Shown here one piece after another: positions 32,098 through 42,394 of a stretch of 64,000 nt of DNA. The DNA is taken from the NCBI GenBank assembly GCA_017562135.1, contig QEYB01001436.1, positions 496,001 through 560,000 on the forward strand. The letters are read 5' to 3'. Position 1 is the first letter of the stretch, and each line of letters begins with the position of its first letter. The notes under the pieces were generated by a model that saw only the letters and a program-made list of their open reading frames with translations, did no database searches and was not told the origin of the DNA. Both the position numbers and the translations under genes were made by a program. The DNA comes from Dipylidium caninum (taxonomy: Eukaryota; Platyhelminthes; Cestoda; Cyclophyllidea; Dipylidiidae).

Positions 32098-32189
32098 GTC
32101 GGCGGGGTGGAAGAGGGCGGCGGGGGCGAGATTGGAGGCGGGTCTCTGTTCCACGCGGCCTGGTGATTGGCGGCGAATCGATCCCCAGT

Positions 32190-32195
32190 CACGTG
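32190..32195 (-). promoter_or_regulatory. E-box CACGTG upstream of gene F
   Basis: Context CCAGTCACGTGTCC on the plus strand (the palindrome reads the same both ways), 92 bp before the ATG of gene F. An ATTGG lies at about 32165 and a CCAAT at about 32258. Confidence 0.4.
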
Positions 32196-33139
32196 TCCGG
32201 TCCGCAGTCGGAGCGAAGTGGCCTCCGGTCGGGGTGGACGAGGCTGCAGAGTCCCACCAATGGCGTTGCACCTCGGCCGGGAGGGGGGGGGGGGGGGGAC
32301 GCAGCCTGGTGGGACAAGCCGCTCGTCGCACGTGGGCTGCGCTGCGGGTTAACAACTGACAAGTCCCTTTGAAGTGTTTGACGTTGGATGTTGCAGGCGG
32401 ACGACGTTTTCGTCCACGAGGAAGCGGTCGAGGCGGCTCCGCAGCCGACGATTCGTCAGCCACTTCGGCTGCTCGGTGCGAGCTAAAGTTGACAAGTGAC
32501 AAGTTGTGGACTGTAAATGCACTCATTATTGGCCGTTTTAAGGTGGGAAGGAATTTTTGACACCCCTGCGGACGTGACACGACTGGAAGGGAGCGGCGGG
32601 GAGGGGGGAGAGGGGCTCAAATTAACCGGTCCTTCAAACACCGGGAGGCAGTTAGTGCCACCCGTCACCGAGTAGGGAGGTCACTCGCCCCGGTAGCCTC
32701 CACCCAAGTAGCTTTGACGGCCCGGTCGCCTGGCCGAGGCTCGCTGCGGGGTCTCGGGGACCTCCAAACGGAAGTCCAACCCGCCCCCCGCCCCAAAGAC
32801 CTCAGACCATCCCGCTCCACCAAAGGTTCCCTTTTCCTTCCGCGACCGAACGACGAGGGTAGTCGAGACCACCGCATGACCCACCGCGCCCCGAGTTGGG
32901 GGAGGGGGTCCCGCGGGTCCTCGGACGAGGTTGGCGGGGACGCCGTCGGCGACTCCTGCGGCCGCCAGTGCTTGTGAGGACAGGCGACACTCCCAAACTA
33001 ATGTGGGTGAGTTGTCTGCTCCCCCCACCCCGCGAGGCCCCCGGGATACCTCGCCCCGCTCCCCCCGCCCCACCCCCGAATCGATATTCCGCGGTTTCCC
33101 GACTCCCCTCCTCGCGGAAGCGATTCACGAGGTTCTAAT
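32196..33139. other. Divergent intergenic region between genes F and G
   Basis: About 0.95 kb of GC-rich DNA between the E-boxes of two head-to-head family genes. It holds a G run at 32283-32298 and CCAAT-type boxes, but no recognisable exon. Confidence 0.4.
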
Positions 33140-33145
33140 CACGTG
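33140..33145 (+). promoter_or_regulatory. E-box CACGTG upstream of gene G
   Basis: AATCACGTGTG, 48 bp before the ATG of gene G. Confidence 0.45.
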
Positions 33146-33193
33146 TGTCTGCTGCCATCGGCTGCGAGGGGACCCAAGGCTGGGACGTGGGAG

Positions 33194-34297
33194 ATGGCGA
33201 ATCTGACAGAGAGCCGCAGGGGCTACCAACCGCCGCACGACCCGCATCCTATCTTCGGCGAGGCCTCGAATTTCTTCAACGTGTCGGTGGAGCGTCGCGG
33301 CTTCTTCGTGGACCCCGAAAGCCGCGACTACGTGCCAGCTTTCCTCTTAACCCTCTTCAGATACCTCCATGTGCACCACCTGACGGGCCTTTGCGAGAAT
33401 CCGCCCACCTCCTTCATACTGGAACTTGACGATCTGAGGGAGTCCCACTATGCAGAGGAATTACGCACTGTCGCCCGTTTCTTGGCCTTCCAAGCTCGCA
33501 GTTACGAAGACTGCTTGTCAATTGTGGAACAGTATAATCCCCACTGCATTTTGCATCTCCTGAAAGCCTTCCTGGAGATTACCCGACCGCCAATCCTTTA
33601 CCTCGACTTCGACACGTGTATTGCAATGGAGGAGGCCAATGTCCTCTACCCACTGGGCACCTTCGTCAACACGGAAATGGACTCCCTCTTCCCGTTCACC
33701 TTCTTCTCCGCCATTACACTTCGACAGCCAAGTCCAGACGATGCCGAGGCCTACCAACAACGCCTGTCTATGCAGATGGCCTCTGTTAACTGCCATGTCT
33801 TCAAGGACCTCATGTCCTTGCCCAGCGCGTTTCACCGCTCTGTCGTGCGCAGCGTCTTCTCGCACCTCTGCTCCCTCATTCGTGAATACGCCATAATTGC
33901 GTGCAAGGACAGTAACATTGAAGCGGATCACTTTTTCATGCCCAAAGCGGTGAGGAGTAACGAATCCCTCCTGAGGCTTGTCTCCACCCTCGTCTACCAC
34001 CTTGCCGAGTCGCTCATCTGTCTGGACTCGAGGTGGGTGCATTACCGGGCAATTCAGAATCGGCGTCCCATGCCTGAAGGCTTATACGTTTGGATGAATC
34101 AAGAGGAGAGTAGGATGAAACGCAGAGCCATGATGAACATCCTCTGTACCAATATAGAGTGCCTCTGGTTTCGGGGAACTACACTGAAAGACTTCCGCTT
34201 TGACGACGCCTCAAACGCCATTGTGGATCTGTTCGAGGGACAGGTGATGCGGGCTTCAGCACAGTTGCGCTTACACGCTGCCAGGAGCATTGCGTGA
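33194..34297 (+). CDS. Cluster family gene G (intronless, divergent ends)
   Basis: A 367-aa protein. The ATG of MANLTESRR is the first in the frame (GAGATGGCG). Block 1 is altered: the Ile-Pro segment reads VPAFLLTLFRYLHV at 47-60. Block 2 at 118-135 is ILHLLKAFLEITRPP; block 3 about 228-243 is VVRSVFSHLCSLIREY; block 4 about 317-336 is RRAMMNILCTNIECLWFRG, very like gene E. The C terminus has an Asp/Phe segment in place of the Cys-x-Cys tail. A long antisense frame is a shadow. Codon use is more neutral than in E or F. No known domain. It runs tail to tail with gene H. Confidence 0.83.
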   Translation: MANLTESRRGYQPPHDPHPIFGEASNFFNVSVERRGFFVDPESRDYVPAFLLTLFRYLHVHHLTGLCENPPTSFILELDDLRESHYAEELRTVARFLAFQARSYEDCLSIVEQYNPHCILHLLKAFLEITRPPILYLDFDTCIAMEEANVLYPLGTFVNTEMDSLFPFTFFSAITLRQPSPDDAEAYQQRLSMQMASVNCHVFKDLMSLPSAFHRSVVRSVFSHLCSLIREYAIIACKDSNIEADHFFMPKAVRSNESLLRLVSTLVYHLAESLICLDSRWVHYRAIQNRRPMPEGLYVWMNQEESRMKRRAMMNILCTNIECLWFRGTTLKDFRFDDASNAIVDLFEGQVMRASAQLRLHAARSIA

Positions 34298-34413
34298 TGG
34301 GAGAGTCTAAAGCGGGGATGGCACAGCTACCACCTGCCGATGCCGGCTCATTCGACGCGATTTAGTTGGAGTACCGTTAACATACATTAAAGATGTACCC
34401 TTTCGGGGAAGCG

Positions 34414-34419
34414 AATAAA
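34414..34419 (+). terminator. Poly(A) signal AATAAA of family gene G
   Basis: AATAAA in GCGAATAAAAC, about 115 nt after the stop codon of gene G. Confidence 0.6.
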
Positions 34420-35036
34420 ACTACCTACTGACAACTTTTAAGTAAAAATATTTTTACGAGCCACAATGACTTGGTAGATGGCCATAATTTAACAATATTC
34501 CGTCTTATCGAAAGGCAAGTTGAAAAGGTAGAGTTTTTCTCTATTGTTTTACATGCCAATCTACATTACCGTCTTTGCGGTGAGAGACACTAACCCCGCA
34601 AACCGAATCAAAATCGGTTAATTAACCAGTTGACTAAAGTGTAGCATATCAGACCCGATCAAGGCCGCGTGTGCGAGCCCATTTAGCCCTTCCATACAGG
34701 CATTCGCCGCCAAGCACGGCTTATAACTGTTCGTCCCGCCTAACTCATCCCCCCGTGGTATAAGCGAAAGACTGCGAGTGAGCCGAACGAAGTCGTAAGG
34801 CCAAGGTCATGCAATTCCACCCTACGCGCTCGTCCTCTCCGTTCACTCGGTCAACTCAGTTGTAATGCGGATACTCATCGCTTTGAATCGCGGCACGCAC
34901 AGGACTTCGGACCGAAGTGGGACTCCTGTTTTCCCCATCTACTTACACACTTCAGACGTCCATCTGACCCCGCGCTCACGAATGAAGGGCGTCCGCGCAC
35001 CCACAGGGGATTGACGGACTCGCCGCTCAATGTGGC

Positions 35037-35042
35037 TTTATT
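35037..35042 (-). terminator. Poly(A) signal AATAAA of family gene H
   Basis: AATAAA on the minus strand (CCTAATAAAGCC), about 85 nt after the stop codon of gene H. Confidence 0.6.
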
Positions 35043-35128
35043 AGGAATGAAAGAGTTGATTTGAACGGTCGGGATGGTAATCCGCCGTTGGTTCGTGTAA
35101 CTCAAGCACTAGGAAATCGTCTTCACCT

Positions 35129-36274
35129 TCACTCGGGCCTCGTGGCCGACGAGGCGCACGGGGGCAGCGAACAATTCATTTGCAGTAATTGCGAGGGGAC
35201 GTAGCAGAGGCAGTTGCGCGGATCCGTAGAACAGTTGAACCAGTGATGCAACTTCTGTGGAATTGTCTTGGTTATGTCAAACACATTGGGACTATTCACT
35301 GCCAGCAGATTTTCCGCCACCTGAACCAATTTGCGGTTGCAGAGCATCCGCCTTGCCATCTCATTGTCCGGGGCAATGCTGGAGGCCTCGGCGCTGCTCA
35401 GCACCGTCCCCCAGTCCAGGTCCATCACACACTGGCTGATTGCCACGGCCATCGCGTTGACCATGGACAAAACGCCGCAGGACTTCCGCTCGGTGCCCGG
35501 CATCGAGAAGAGCGGGTCGACGGGCGAGCAGTGTCCCAGGTGATTCTGCACTCTGCTCAGCATGAGTTGCAGCATACGCGTCACGGTGGCGAGCACGAAA
35601 CCGGCCACCGGGGCGGTGTACGTGGTGAAGCAGTAGTCTCGACTGAAGTGGGCTATCACCAAGTTGACCATTTGCATTTCCACCAGCTCCACTTCACTCA
35701 CACGCGCCGGCCGCCGGGGCAGCATGGCGCCCAGGTTGTCCACGTGGAAAGGACTCTCGGAGATGCGCATCAATTCGCCCGAGGTGAGGAAGGCGGTGGT
35801 CTCTTCGGAGAAGCGCAGGGGTTTCGGTCTCAGTCGCGAGCATATCTCCCGCAGCACCTCGAACACGAAGCCTTGCGACTTGACTCGGAAGTAGTCTTTA
35901 CACCTGTCGTACGTCTGGCAAGCGTACACCAGCCAGTGGACCGCCTGGCACACCTCGCAGGCGGGATGAATTGGCGTCGGGTGGGAGCGCGGCTCCGCGG
36001 AGATCTCCGTGAGGAAATAGTGCATGTGGTAGCCGGAGGGCGGGTACCTAATCGTCTCGTACAGCCACATCAGAGGCCCGCTGATGAAGAGGGGAATGAG
36101 GATGCCGCCCTGGTAGTTGAAGTCCACGAAGTCCGGGGAGAAGACCATGCAGGGTGTGTCCGGCTCCAAGCTTTCGAGATTAATTAAGAGGTCGCGATGC
36201 TCTTCCTCTCTAAAGGGCGGGTGTTCGAGGAAGTTCAGGTGGTGGGGCAGTTCTGCCTCCCCCCCTCCGTCCAT
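35129..36274 (-). CDS. Cluster family gene H (intronless, unknown function)
   Basis: A 381-aa protein. The first in-frame ATG (MDGGGEAEL) is used; the frame is open 36 codons further up, but only from a GTG. Blocks: 1 at 45-72 with ILIPLFISGPLMWL; the Cys motif at 99-119 (PTPIHPACEVC, then WLVYAC); 2 at 135-153 with GFVFEVLREICSRLRP; 3 with FVLATVTRMLQLML; 4 with VAENLLAVNSPNVF; tail FNCSTDPRNCLC. It shares the PTP...C..C...WL...C signature with F and I, its head-to-head neighbour, so these three form a subgroup. The frame is intact. The long plus-strand frame opposite is a shadow. Confidence 0.84.
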   Translation of the reverse strand: MDGGGEAELPHHLNFLEHPPFREEEHRDLLINLESLEPDTPCMVFSPDFVDFNYQGGILIPLFISGPLMWLYETIRYPPSGYHMHYFLTEISAEPRSHPTPIHPACEVCQAVHWLVYACQTYDRCKDYFRVKSQGFVFEVLREICSRLRPKPLRFSEETTAFLTSGELMRISESPFHVDNLGAMLPRRPARVSEVELVEMQMVNLVIAHFSRDYCFTTYTAPVAGFVLATVTRMLQLMLSRVQNHLGHCSPVDPLFSMPGTERKSCGVLSMVNAMAVAISQCVMDLDWGTVLSSAEASSIAPDNEMARRMLCNRKLVQVAENLLAVNSPNVFDITKTIPQKLHHWFNCSTDPRNCLCYVPSQLLQMNCSLPPCASSATRPE

Positions 36275-36379
36275 TCCGCTCGGAGGCGCTTGATGGGCTG
36301 ATTCTCCACCATCAGCATTGATCCCCGAGGTCACGGGAGCCCCCGGCGCAGCCTCCGTCGTCGCGGCGTCTGTTTGAAT

Positions 36380-36385
36380 CACACG
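36380..36385 (-). promoter_or_regulatory. E-box-like CGTGTG upstream of gene H
   Basis: CGTGTG on the gene strand followed after one base by TTTGAA/TTCAAA (36373-36378), 105 bp before the ATG. It is one base from the CATGTG form and stands in the same arrangement as in B and the repeat-protein gene. Weak on its own. Confidence 0.25.
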
Positions 36386-37001
36386 ACGCGCGACCCGAAG
36401 CGGACGGGGGAACGCAGCTCCTTTCGTCGAGTGACTCTTCCCGACGGCGGGTGTGAAGGCTGTCCGGGGCGCGCTTCTCTCGGTGATCTTGCAACTTCGT
36501 CTTCAGCCCAGAGCACGTCCGTCCGTCCGGTTACGCTTCCAGAAGGTGGTTGGCCCCGACCGGCCGGAGTTCGAGTGTGTCCAGTGGGAATCAGCACGGC
36601 GAACTCCATTGGCTGAGCCCGAGGAGGCGCTCGGGGGCTTCTCCCACTTCAGCCCGACGCGGATAGTGGATTCTCCCGGTCGGCGAGCAGCAGATTTGGA
36701 TGATTTCCCCCCGCCCGCTCGCGGTTCGGACGCCGACCGGCCCCCCGCGGCCGCCGTCGAGGTGCAGCGGGACAGGAGTATCGCGTCGGGTTGCAGGGCG
36801 GGAAGGACCGTCTGGACGACCTTCTCCTGGGTGCACGAAATAAGCGCGACCTTGGACCTCCCTTCCCCCTTCTCCCCCGCCACCACCACCTCCCCCCCGT
36901 GCGTTGAACCATCGCCTCGCCCAACCGCGCCAATGACACCGTCTGGGCGACCGACGCGCCTCCCCCCCGCGTCCACAGAGGGAGTAGTTTGAAGGCGGCA
37001 C
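36386..37001. other. Divergent intergenic region between genes H and I
   Basis: GC-rich promoter space of two head-to-head family genes. It contains ATTGG (CCAAT on the minus strand) at about 36609 and TTTGAA at 36988-36993. No exon is seen. Confidence 0.4.
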
Positions 37002-37007
37002 CACGTG
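37002..37007 (+). promoter_or_regulatory. E-box CACGTG upstream of gene I
   Basis: CACCACGTGACC, 63 bp before the ATG; TTTGAA lies 8 bp further upstream at 36988-36993. Confidence 0.5.
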
Positions 37008-37070
37008 ACCCCGGGAGGGTCGATTCTTCGCCACTGGTCGGGCGTGGAATTCCTTGGCCGAGGGCGCACG

Positions 37071-38149
37071 ATGTCGATCGGCGGCGGTCACCGCCACTTC
37101 TTCACCGGTGAGCATCGTCGCTTCAACCCGGCCACCGATGGCCACCTCTACATTGACCTCAACAACCTGCCCGCGAACACGACGATGGCGTGGTTCCAGC
37201 CGGACTTTAAGCGCGAGGCGGCCCGAGGGCGAAGGCGTCCCCATTCCCGTCTTCGTGGCCGGTCCGCTGCTCGCCCTGCACTACTGCGGTGAGGACGCCT
37301 CCGATCTGGATTTCGACAACCTCTTCTCCTACCGCCTGCAAACGCCGGCCGATGAGCCCACCCCGGAGACTCCGGGCTGTTCGGTCTGCCGCCTGGTCCG
37401 CTGGCTTCTTACGCGGTGCCCGCGGCTCAACGTGGTCCTCGAGCGCCTCTACGTCGAGGAGCAGACTGTGGTGTACGAGATTCTCAAGGAGATTTGTAAC
37501 CGCTTTCTGTGCAAACTCCTCGTCGTATCGGAAGCACACTTTAGCATAATCGAGCAGTTCAGCCTCATGAGTCTGCCCTTCGCGCACCATTTGAAGCCTC
37601 CCCTGGAGCCGCATCGAAAAATCCTCGCTGGCGACTGGATGAACAGGCGGGCCGAATGCGATGGAGTGGATGAACGCCCTCATCGTTCTCATCCGCAACG
37701 AGATCGACTGCCGGGGGATGTACACCCACGTGGCGGGTTTCCTCTTCGCCAATTTAATTCGAATCCTCCGTTTCTACATCTCGCAGGCAATCGGTGTGCC
37801 GAATGAGGCGTCCAACTCGCGCTTCTTCTTCCTCGAGGCCATTCGACACGAGGACGAAACGGTGGGCGTCATGATTGCCAGGTTGGCCATGTCCATCGGC
37901 CCCTCGCTGGTGGAGTTTGGCGCCGACTGCAACCTCCCGTCCGAGGCCCAGGAGGCGGGGCGTCCGAGGGTGGAGAATTTCCATTACATGAAGTATATCA
38001 GAAGGGTCATGCTGACTATCCTCATCATGAACCTCACCGAACTCTTCCACGACGACGCGAATCCCCTCGATTTGCTCGTGCACTCCTGCCGGTGTCGCGA
38101 ATCGCCCTTCTCCTGTCCCTGCCGCTTCGCCCGATTCATCATGCCGTGA
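37071..38149 (+). pseudogene. Cluster family gene I, frame broken twice
   Basis: All family blocks are present but lie in three frames. Frame 1 from the ATG (MSIGGGHRHFF) runs to about 37210. Frame 2 carries block 1 (VPIPVFVAGPLLAL), the Cys motif (PTPETPGCSVC, WLLTRC) and block 2 (VVYEILKEICNRF) to about 37650. Frame 3 carries block 3 (FLFANLIRILRFYISQ), block 4 (VMLTILIMNLTELF) and the tail (HSCRCRE, then CPC) to the stop. The two break points are about 37205-37225 and 37640-37665. Because sequence on both sides is well conserved and there are no internal stops beyond the shifts, either a very young pseudogene or two indel errors would fit. It belongs to the F/H/I subgroup and lies head to head with H. 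Confidence 0.75.
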
Positions 38150-40458
38150 GGGCAGTCGTGCGTTTGCAGGTGACACGCGAACGTGTGTCCCGAGAGAAGT
38201 CTTCTCTGCACTGTCCACATCCTCCCGCGACAGAATACACACACGACCCTGAAGTGCGCGGGCCTCTCCTCCCTCAGCCGACTTCGGGGGGCGGTGAGGA
38301 GGAGGAGAAGGAGGAGGAGCAGTCTCGTCGCTAATTACTGATTCCGTTGCCACCGCTCTGGGACATGCGAGGCCATTAGACGCGCGGGGACGAGGTCCAC
38401 AGGCCGGACAAAGAGCCCCGCGACTGGCCCAGTTTGTCCAACCATCAACGCCCGACCTCGTGCGTCCTTTCCGGGGAGGTGGGAGAAGACGTCGGCTCAA
38501 GTGTGTTGAGGCGAGGAGGGTGGGACGCGAGCCGAGCGAAACGGAGGCCTGACAGGGTTTTGTTCCCCCCTCGACCGCGTGCTGCTGCGGGGCGCTCTCG
38601 AGAGGAGCGCGAGACTCGGGTCCTCCGACTGCCCCAGGGAATCGCAGTCGGGGCGACGGGATCTGAAATCTGACGGCCTGTAGACGCCGTCGACGGGGGT
38701 AGACTCGCGGATCTTCAAATTGCCGCCATCTCAGACCGGCCAAGGCCACACCAGACATCGAAACAGAGTCCGGGGATGGGGAAATGCGTTTCGGTCTTCC
38801 AGAGTTGTCTGAGTCACTGGCGGGCGGGGCGGAGGAGCTTGGCAAGCAGTGCTTTTTGGACAGCAGACTGCCCTTTGGCAGGCGTCACTGTCAGAAGAGC
38901 ACTCGGTGTTTTCGAGGTAGTCCTTCTCCTCCTCCTCCTCATCGTCGTCGGTGGCGGCGTTGCAAACGTTCTCAATTTGAGACGCGCTCGCGGACAGTGA
39001 GACTCAGTGCCAAGACGCAGATGCGCCGTCTGTCTGGCCGGTCAGACGGCCAAAATCGCTGTCCTCCGACTGGCCACTCGTCACGCCCAGTGAAGCAAGC
39101 GAAGCGAAGCGGAGGGAGGCGATTGCGACCGGCCGGGGGCAAGCGGGTGGGGCGGCGAAGGAGTCGACAGCCACCCGCCCACCGATGACGTCCCGCCGTC
39201 TTTGTTCACCGTGTCATCATCTCCGCTCCGTCGACCTCCTCATTCGTCAATTCCGCCTCGGTGATTTGTCAAGTCTGCCCTGCCAACCAGTGTGACAAGC
39301 GCTCGCGGGCCTCATTGCCCTCCCGCCACGCCCCGGCACCTCCCCCCGCCCCGGGACGCATCGATTTTGCGTGACTCATGCCTCCGGGCTGTCAGGGGGC
39401 CTCCGCACCGACGTGTAATGCTGTCAGGCCGCCTTCCATTAGCGTTTGGTTGGATGCGTCTGCGAGAGCACGTCAACACAAGGAGTGGGCTTTCAACTTC
39501 TTCTCCTTCTTCTCCTTCACTGGGGCCTTTGTCTCCCCCCAGCCCGGCCCCCCACCCCCCCGCAGGTCCCAGTCCGCCCTCTCCGGCCCCCTTTCACATG
39601 TCCCAAAGCGGTGACAAAAGAATCAGTAATTAGCAGCAAGTCCACAGGCCTCATCAACGCCCAACATGGGACGTCCGCGATTGCTTCCGCCCAGTCAAAT
39701 GGGACATGTTCTCCCACCGATTCTCCCAACCGTTTGACAAACTTGCCATTCACCGCAGTCCCCATCATCGTCATCGTCGTCACACTTTCCGTCGCCCTCC
39801 GCCTCCACCTCGTCCCCTTTCGACCTGCGGTCTTTTCCACCGCCCAAAAGGAGTTCGGCGTTTAGGCATTCGGCAGAGGGTGGAAGGAGAGAGGATGTCG
39901 CCTCAGACGTCCGGCGTGGACGCTAAGTCAAGTGGAGAGAAACACGACAGAGACACGCTGAGGTCGACATCGTCTCACCTTCTCCTCCGCCACACGAAGA
40001 CACTCGCAATCGTGAAGGCCGACAGAGTGGAGGGTGGATGTTTCCCGCTCTGTGAGAGGAACTCCTCCGAACCAACCTCGTGGGGAGCCTTTGGACAGGG
40101 ACGAGTGAGACGCAGTAACAGCTCGTCTCTGTGTGTGTACTTCGGTCTCCTCTCAGAGAGAGCGATGTGGGACAAGCGAGGCTTGCGTCGGCCTTTTCCC
40201 GCCTTTCCAGGCCTTCAGGCTGCCTGTTGGAGCACTGGCTTGGCGAGTCATCAGGAATCCTCACGCGGGGACGTCCAAACGCCACATTCCGGTTTCTCGA
40301 GTACGCCGAAGATCCTACAACAGACGCCCCACCGCGGTGTCCTCCTTCTCAACAACCGGAGGCTGCCTCCACCAGTCACTAGGACTTTGCCATCTTCCCA
40401 TGTCATCCTTTCCCACTCCAGGGCTCATTTCACAGCCTGCGAGAGGTCGCTGGGAAGT

Positions 40459-40490
40459 GGTGGAGGAGGAGGAGGAGGAGGAGGAGGAGA
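40459..40490. repeat. (GGA)n microsatellite
   Basis: About ten GGA units with one change near the end. Confidence 0.9.
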
Positions 40491-40705
40491 GGCAGGCACC
40501 TTTGCGTCGCATCGCGTCACCCTCACGCTTCGATTGTCAAAGTTGATTCAACCAATCAATCCATTGACAGCATCGCTTCAACCAATTAGAATGGCAAAAG
40601 GCCGCGTGGCTAGTAGACTACCTCTCGGGCTTTAATGATCGGTAATTTGGAATGTGGGCTCTCCTTACGTTTAGGCGGCCTTGACAACGCGCTTTTCCCT
40701 TCCTT

Positions 40706-40731
40706 TGTGTGTGTGTGTGTGTGTGTGTGTG
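40706..40731. repeat. (TG)n microsatellite
   Basis: Thirteen uninterrupted TG units. Confidence 0.95.
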
Positions 40732-42365
40732 GATGTTCACCTTCACGTGGAGCAGGCTTTGTTCTTTGTCAAAGTTTGGCTTAGAAAGAAAAAAAAAAGA
40801 GAGACAGAGAAGAGAACAAAGCAGGGTAAGGCAGCCAGCGCTATTTTTTCACGTCGGGCCAAAGGTGATTGACGCATGGCCTCAGATGGAAGTGTATTCA
40901 CACACTGAACATTGCTGAGGCATGCGAACCGGGTGGAGGCAGCGGCGGCGGCGGCGGTGGAGGCGGAGGCGGAAGGGACAGGGGGAAAAAGGGAGGTAGG
41001 GAGGGAGTGAGTGAGTGAAAGCACGCGTACTAACTTGGAGGTTGTGAGGCGGAGGAGGGGGGCGTGCCAGAGGAGGATGTTAAACTCAAATTTTGAATGT
41101 CGCCATTAAAGAATGCATAAACCATGCCCAGTCCACTTTGGCTAAATGTGATGCCGCACTTGGACACTTTCATTGGTTAAAGGGAAAGAGGAAGAATGGG
41201 AAATACCCAGCGACATCAATGGAAATGCTATAGTTAGATCCTTACGCCGCTCACTCCGATGATTGGCTGGTTGGCGAAAAATCAATAATCCCCGCTGACC
41301 AATCAGAGACTGGCCTTTAAGCTATCGGAATAGAGCAGGCGATGCAGTTGTCAGTGGGAAAATTACTAGTAGGCGAAATTGGCCTCTCGGACACGACTCA
41401 GCCCCTGTTAATTGAGGGTGGTGAAAGGCGGAAGGACATGGCTTCACCCTCCAGGCCACGCTATGACCATGGGAAGGGGAATTTTCGCGCTTTGAGGTGA
41501 ACACGTAGAGATTATTGTTGAGGAAAATAAGGACACGTCCGTCTCATAACCACGTAACTAATCACCTTTTCACAGAATGGTGGGATAAAACTGCGACCCC
41601 AGCACTCGCCGGCCTCGTGCCTTCAAACCTTCCCTCCCCCCCTCGGACTTTCATCCCACTTAATTGGGTGGTAATTTTAAAGGGACAAGTCTCGAGCATG
41701 AGCACCCTTCTACAGCCAATCACTTTTGTGAGGGGATGCTCCACCCACTTACCCTCCCGCGGAGTGAGTGTTTGTCAATCGTCCCCCGGTCCTCCCGCCC
41801 CCTCGCGCCAGCACGACGCTCTTCACACAAACCCCACCCCGCAATTGTGCCCCTAATCATGCCTGGCCTCCTCAGGAGCGGGCAGGCAAGCATGCAAAGC
41901 AGGCTTGTTGGCTGACTGATGATAATAATAAATTCCTCAGAAGCGGCACAGCCGACACTTCAAAGGGGTCGCTGGGTGGCCCGTGGAGAGGTACGCATGT
42001 CTGAGGCCATCGTCATGCCATCCGAGTAGAATTTCTCATCACTTAATTAATGAAGCTCACCCGACTCCGTGGACCGATGCGAGGGGGGGGGGGCAGGATA
42101 ACTCGGGGTAGGCGAAAGTGGTGGGGCCGCGCTGGATGAGGCCTCCATTTCCCATGTCACAGCCGTGTTGACATGGCAGGGGGGGGAGGAGGATGATCTT
42201 TGGGGCAGCGATGTCGACTGCAGTCCCACTTAAACGATGGCATGGTGGAAATCCTTCAGGAGTTTTAGGCAGCTGCATTCCTGAGTCATGTTGAGGCCGA
42301 GGTCACCTGCTCGGCCATTTCAAATGGCCCGAGGCTAAGTTTTTGTGCTCAACGAATTAAAACGA

Positions 42366-42394
42366 TGAGGAGGAGGAGGAGGAGGAGGAGGAGG
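42366..42394. repeat. (GAG)n microsatellite
   Basis: About nine GAG/AGG units, ending in a G run. Confidence 0.9.

Larger units (their letters stand above)
34298..35128. other. Gap between convergent genes G and H
   Basis: 3' flanks of two family genes. Contains the poly(A) signal of G at 34414-34419 and that of H at 35037-35042. Otherwise no gene is seen. Confidence 0.5.

Noticed and set aside
30982..32166. Plus-strand 394-codon frame opposite gene F
   Set aside because: Shadow of the GC-rich gene F; Val/His/Glu/Arg-rich, no family block, and the minus strand carries the conserved motifs.
35189..36187. Plus-strand 332-codon frame opposite gene H
   Set aside because: Shadow of gene H; no conserved motif.
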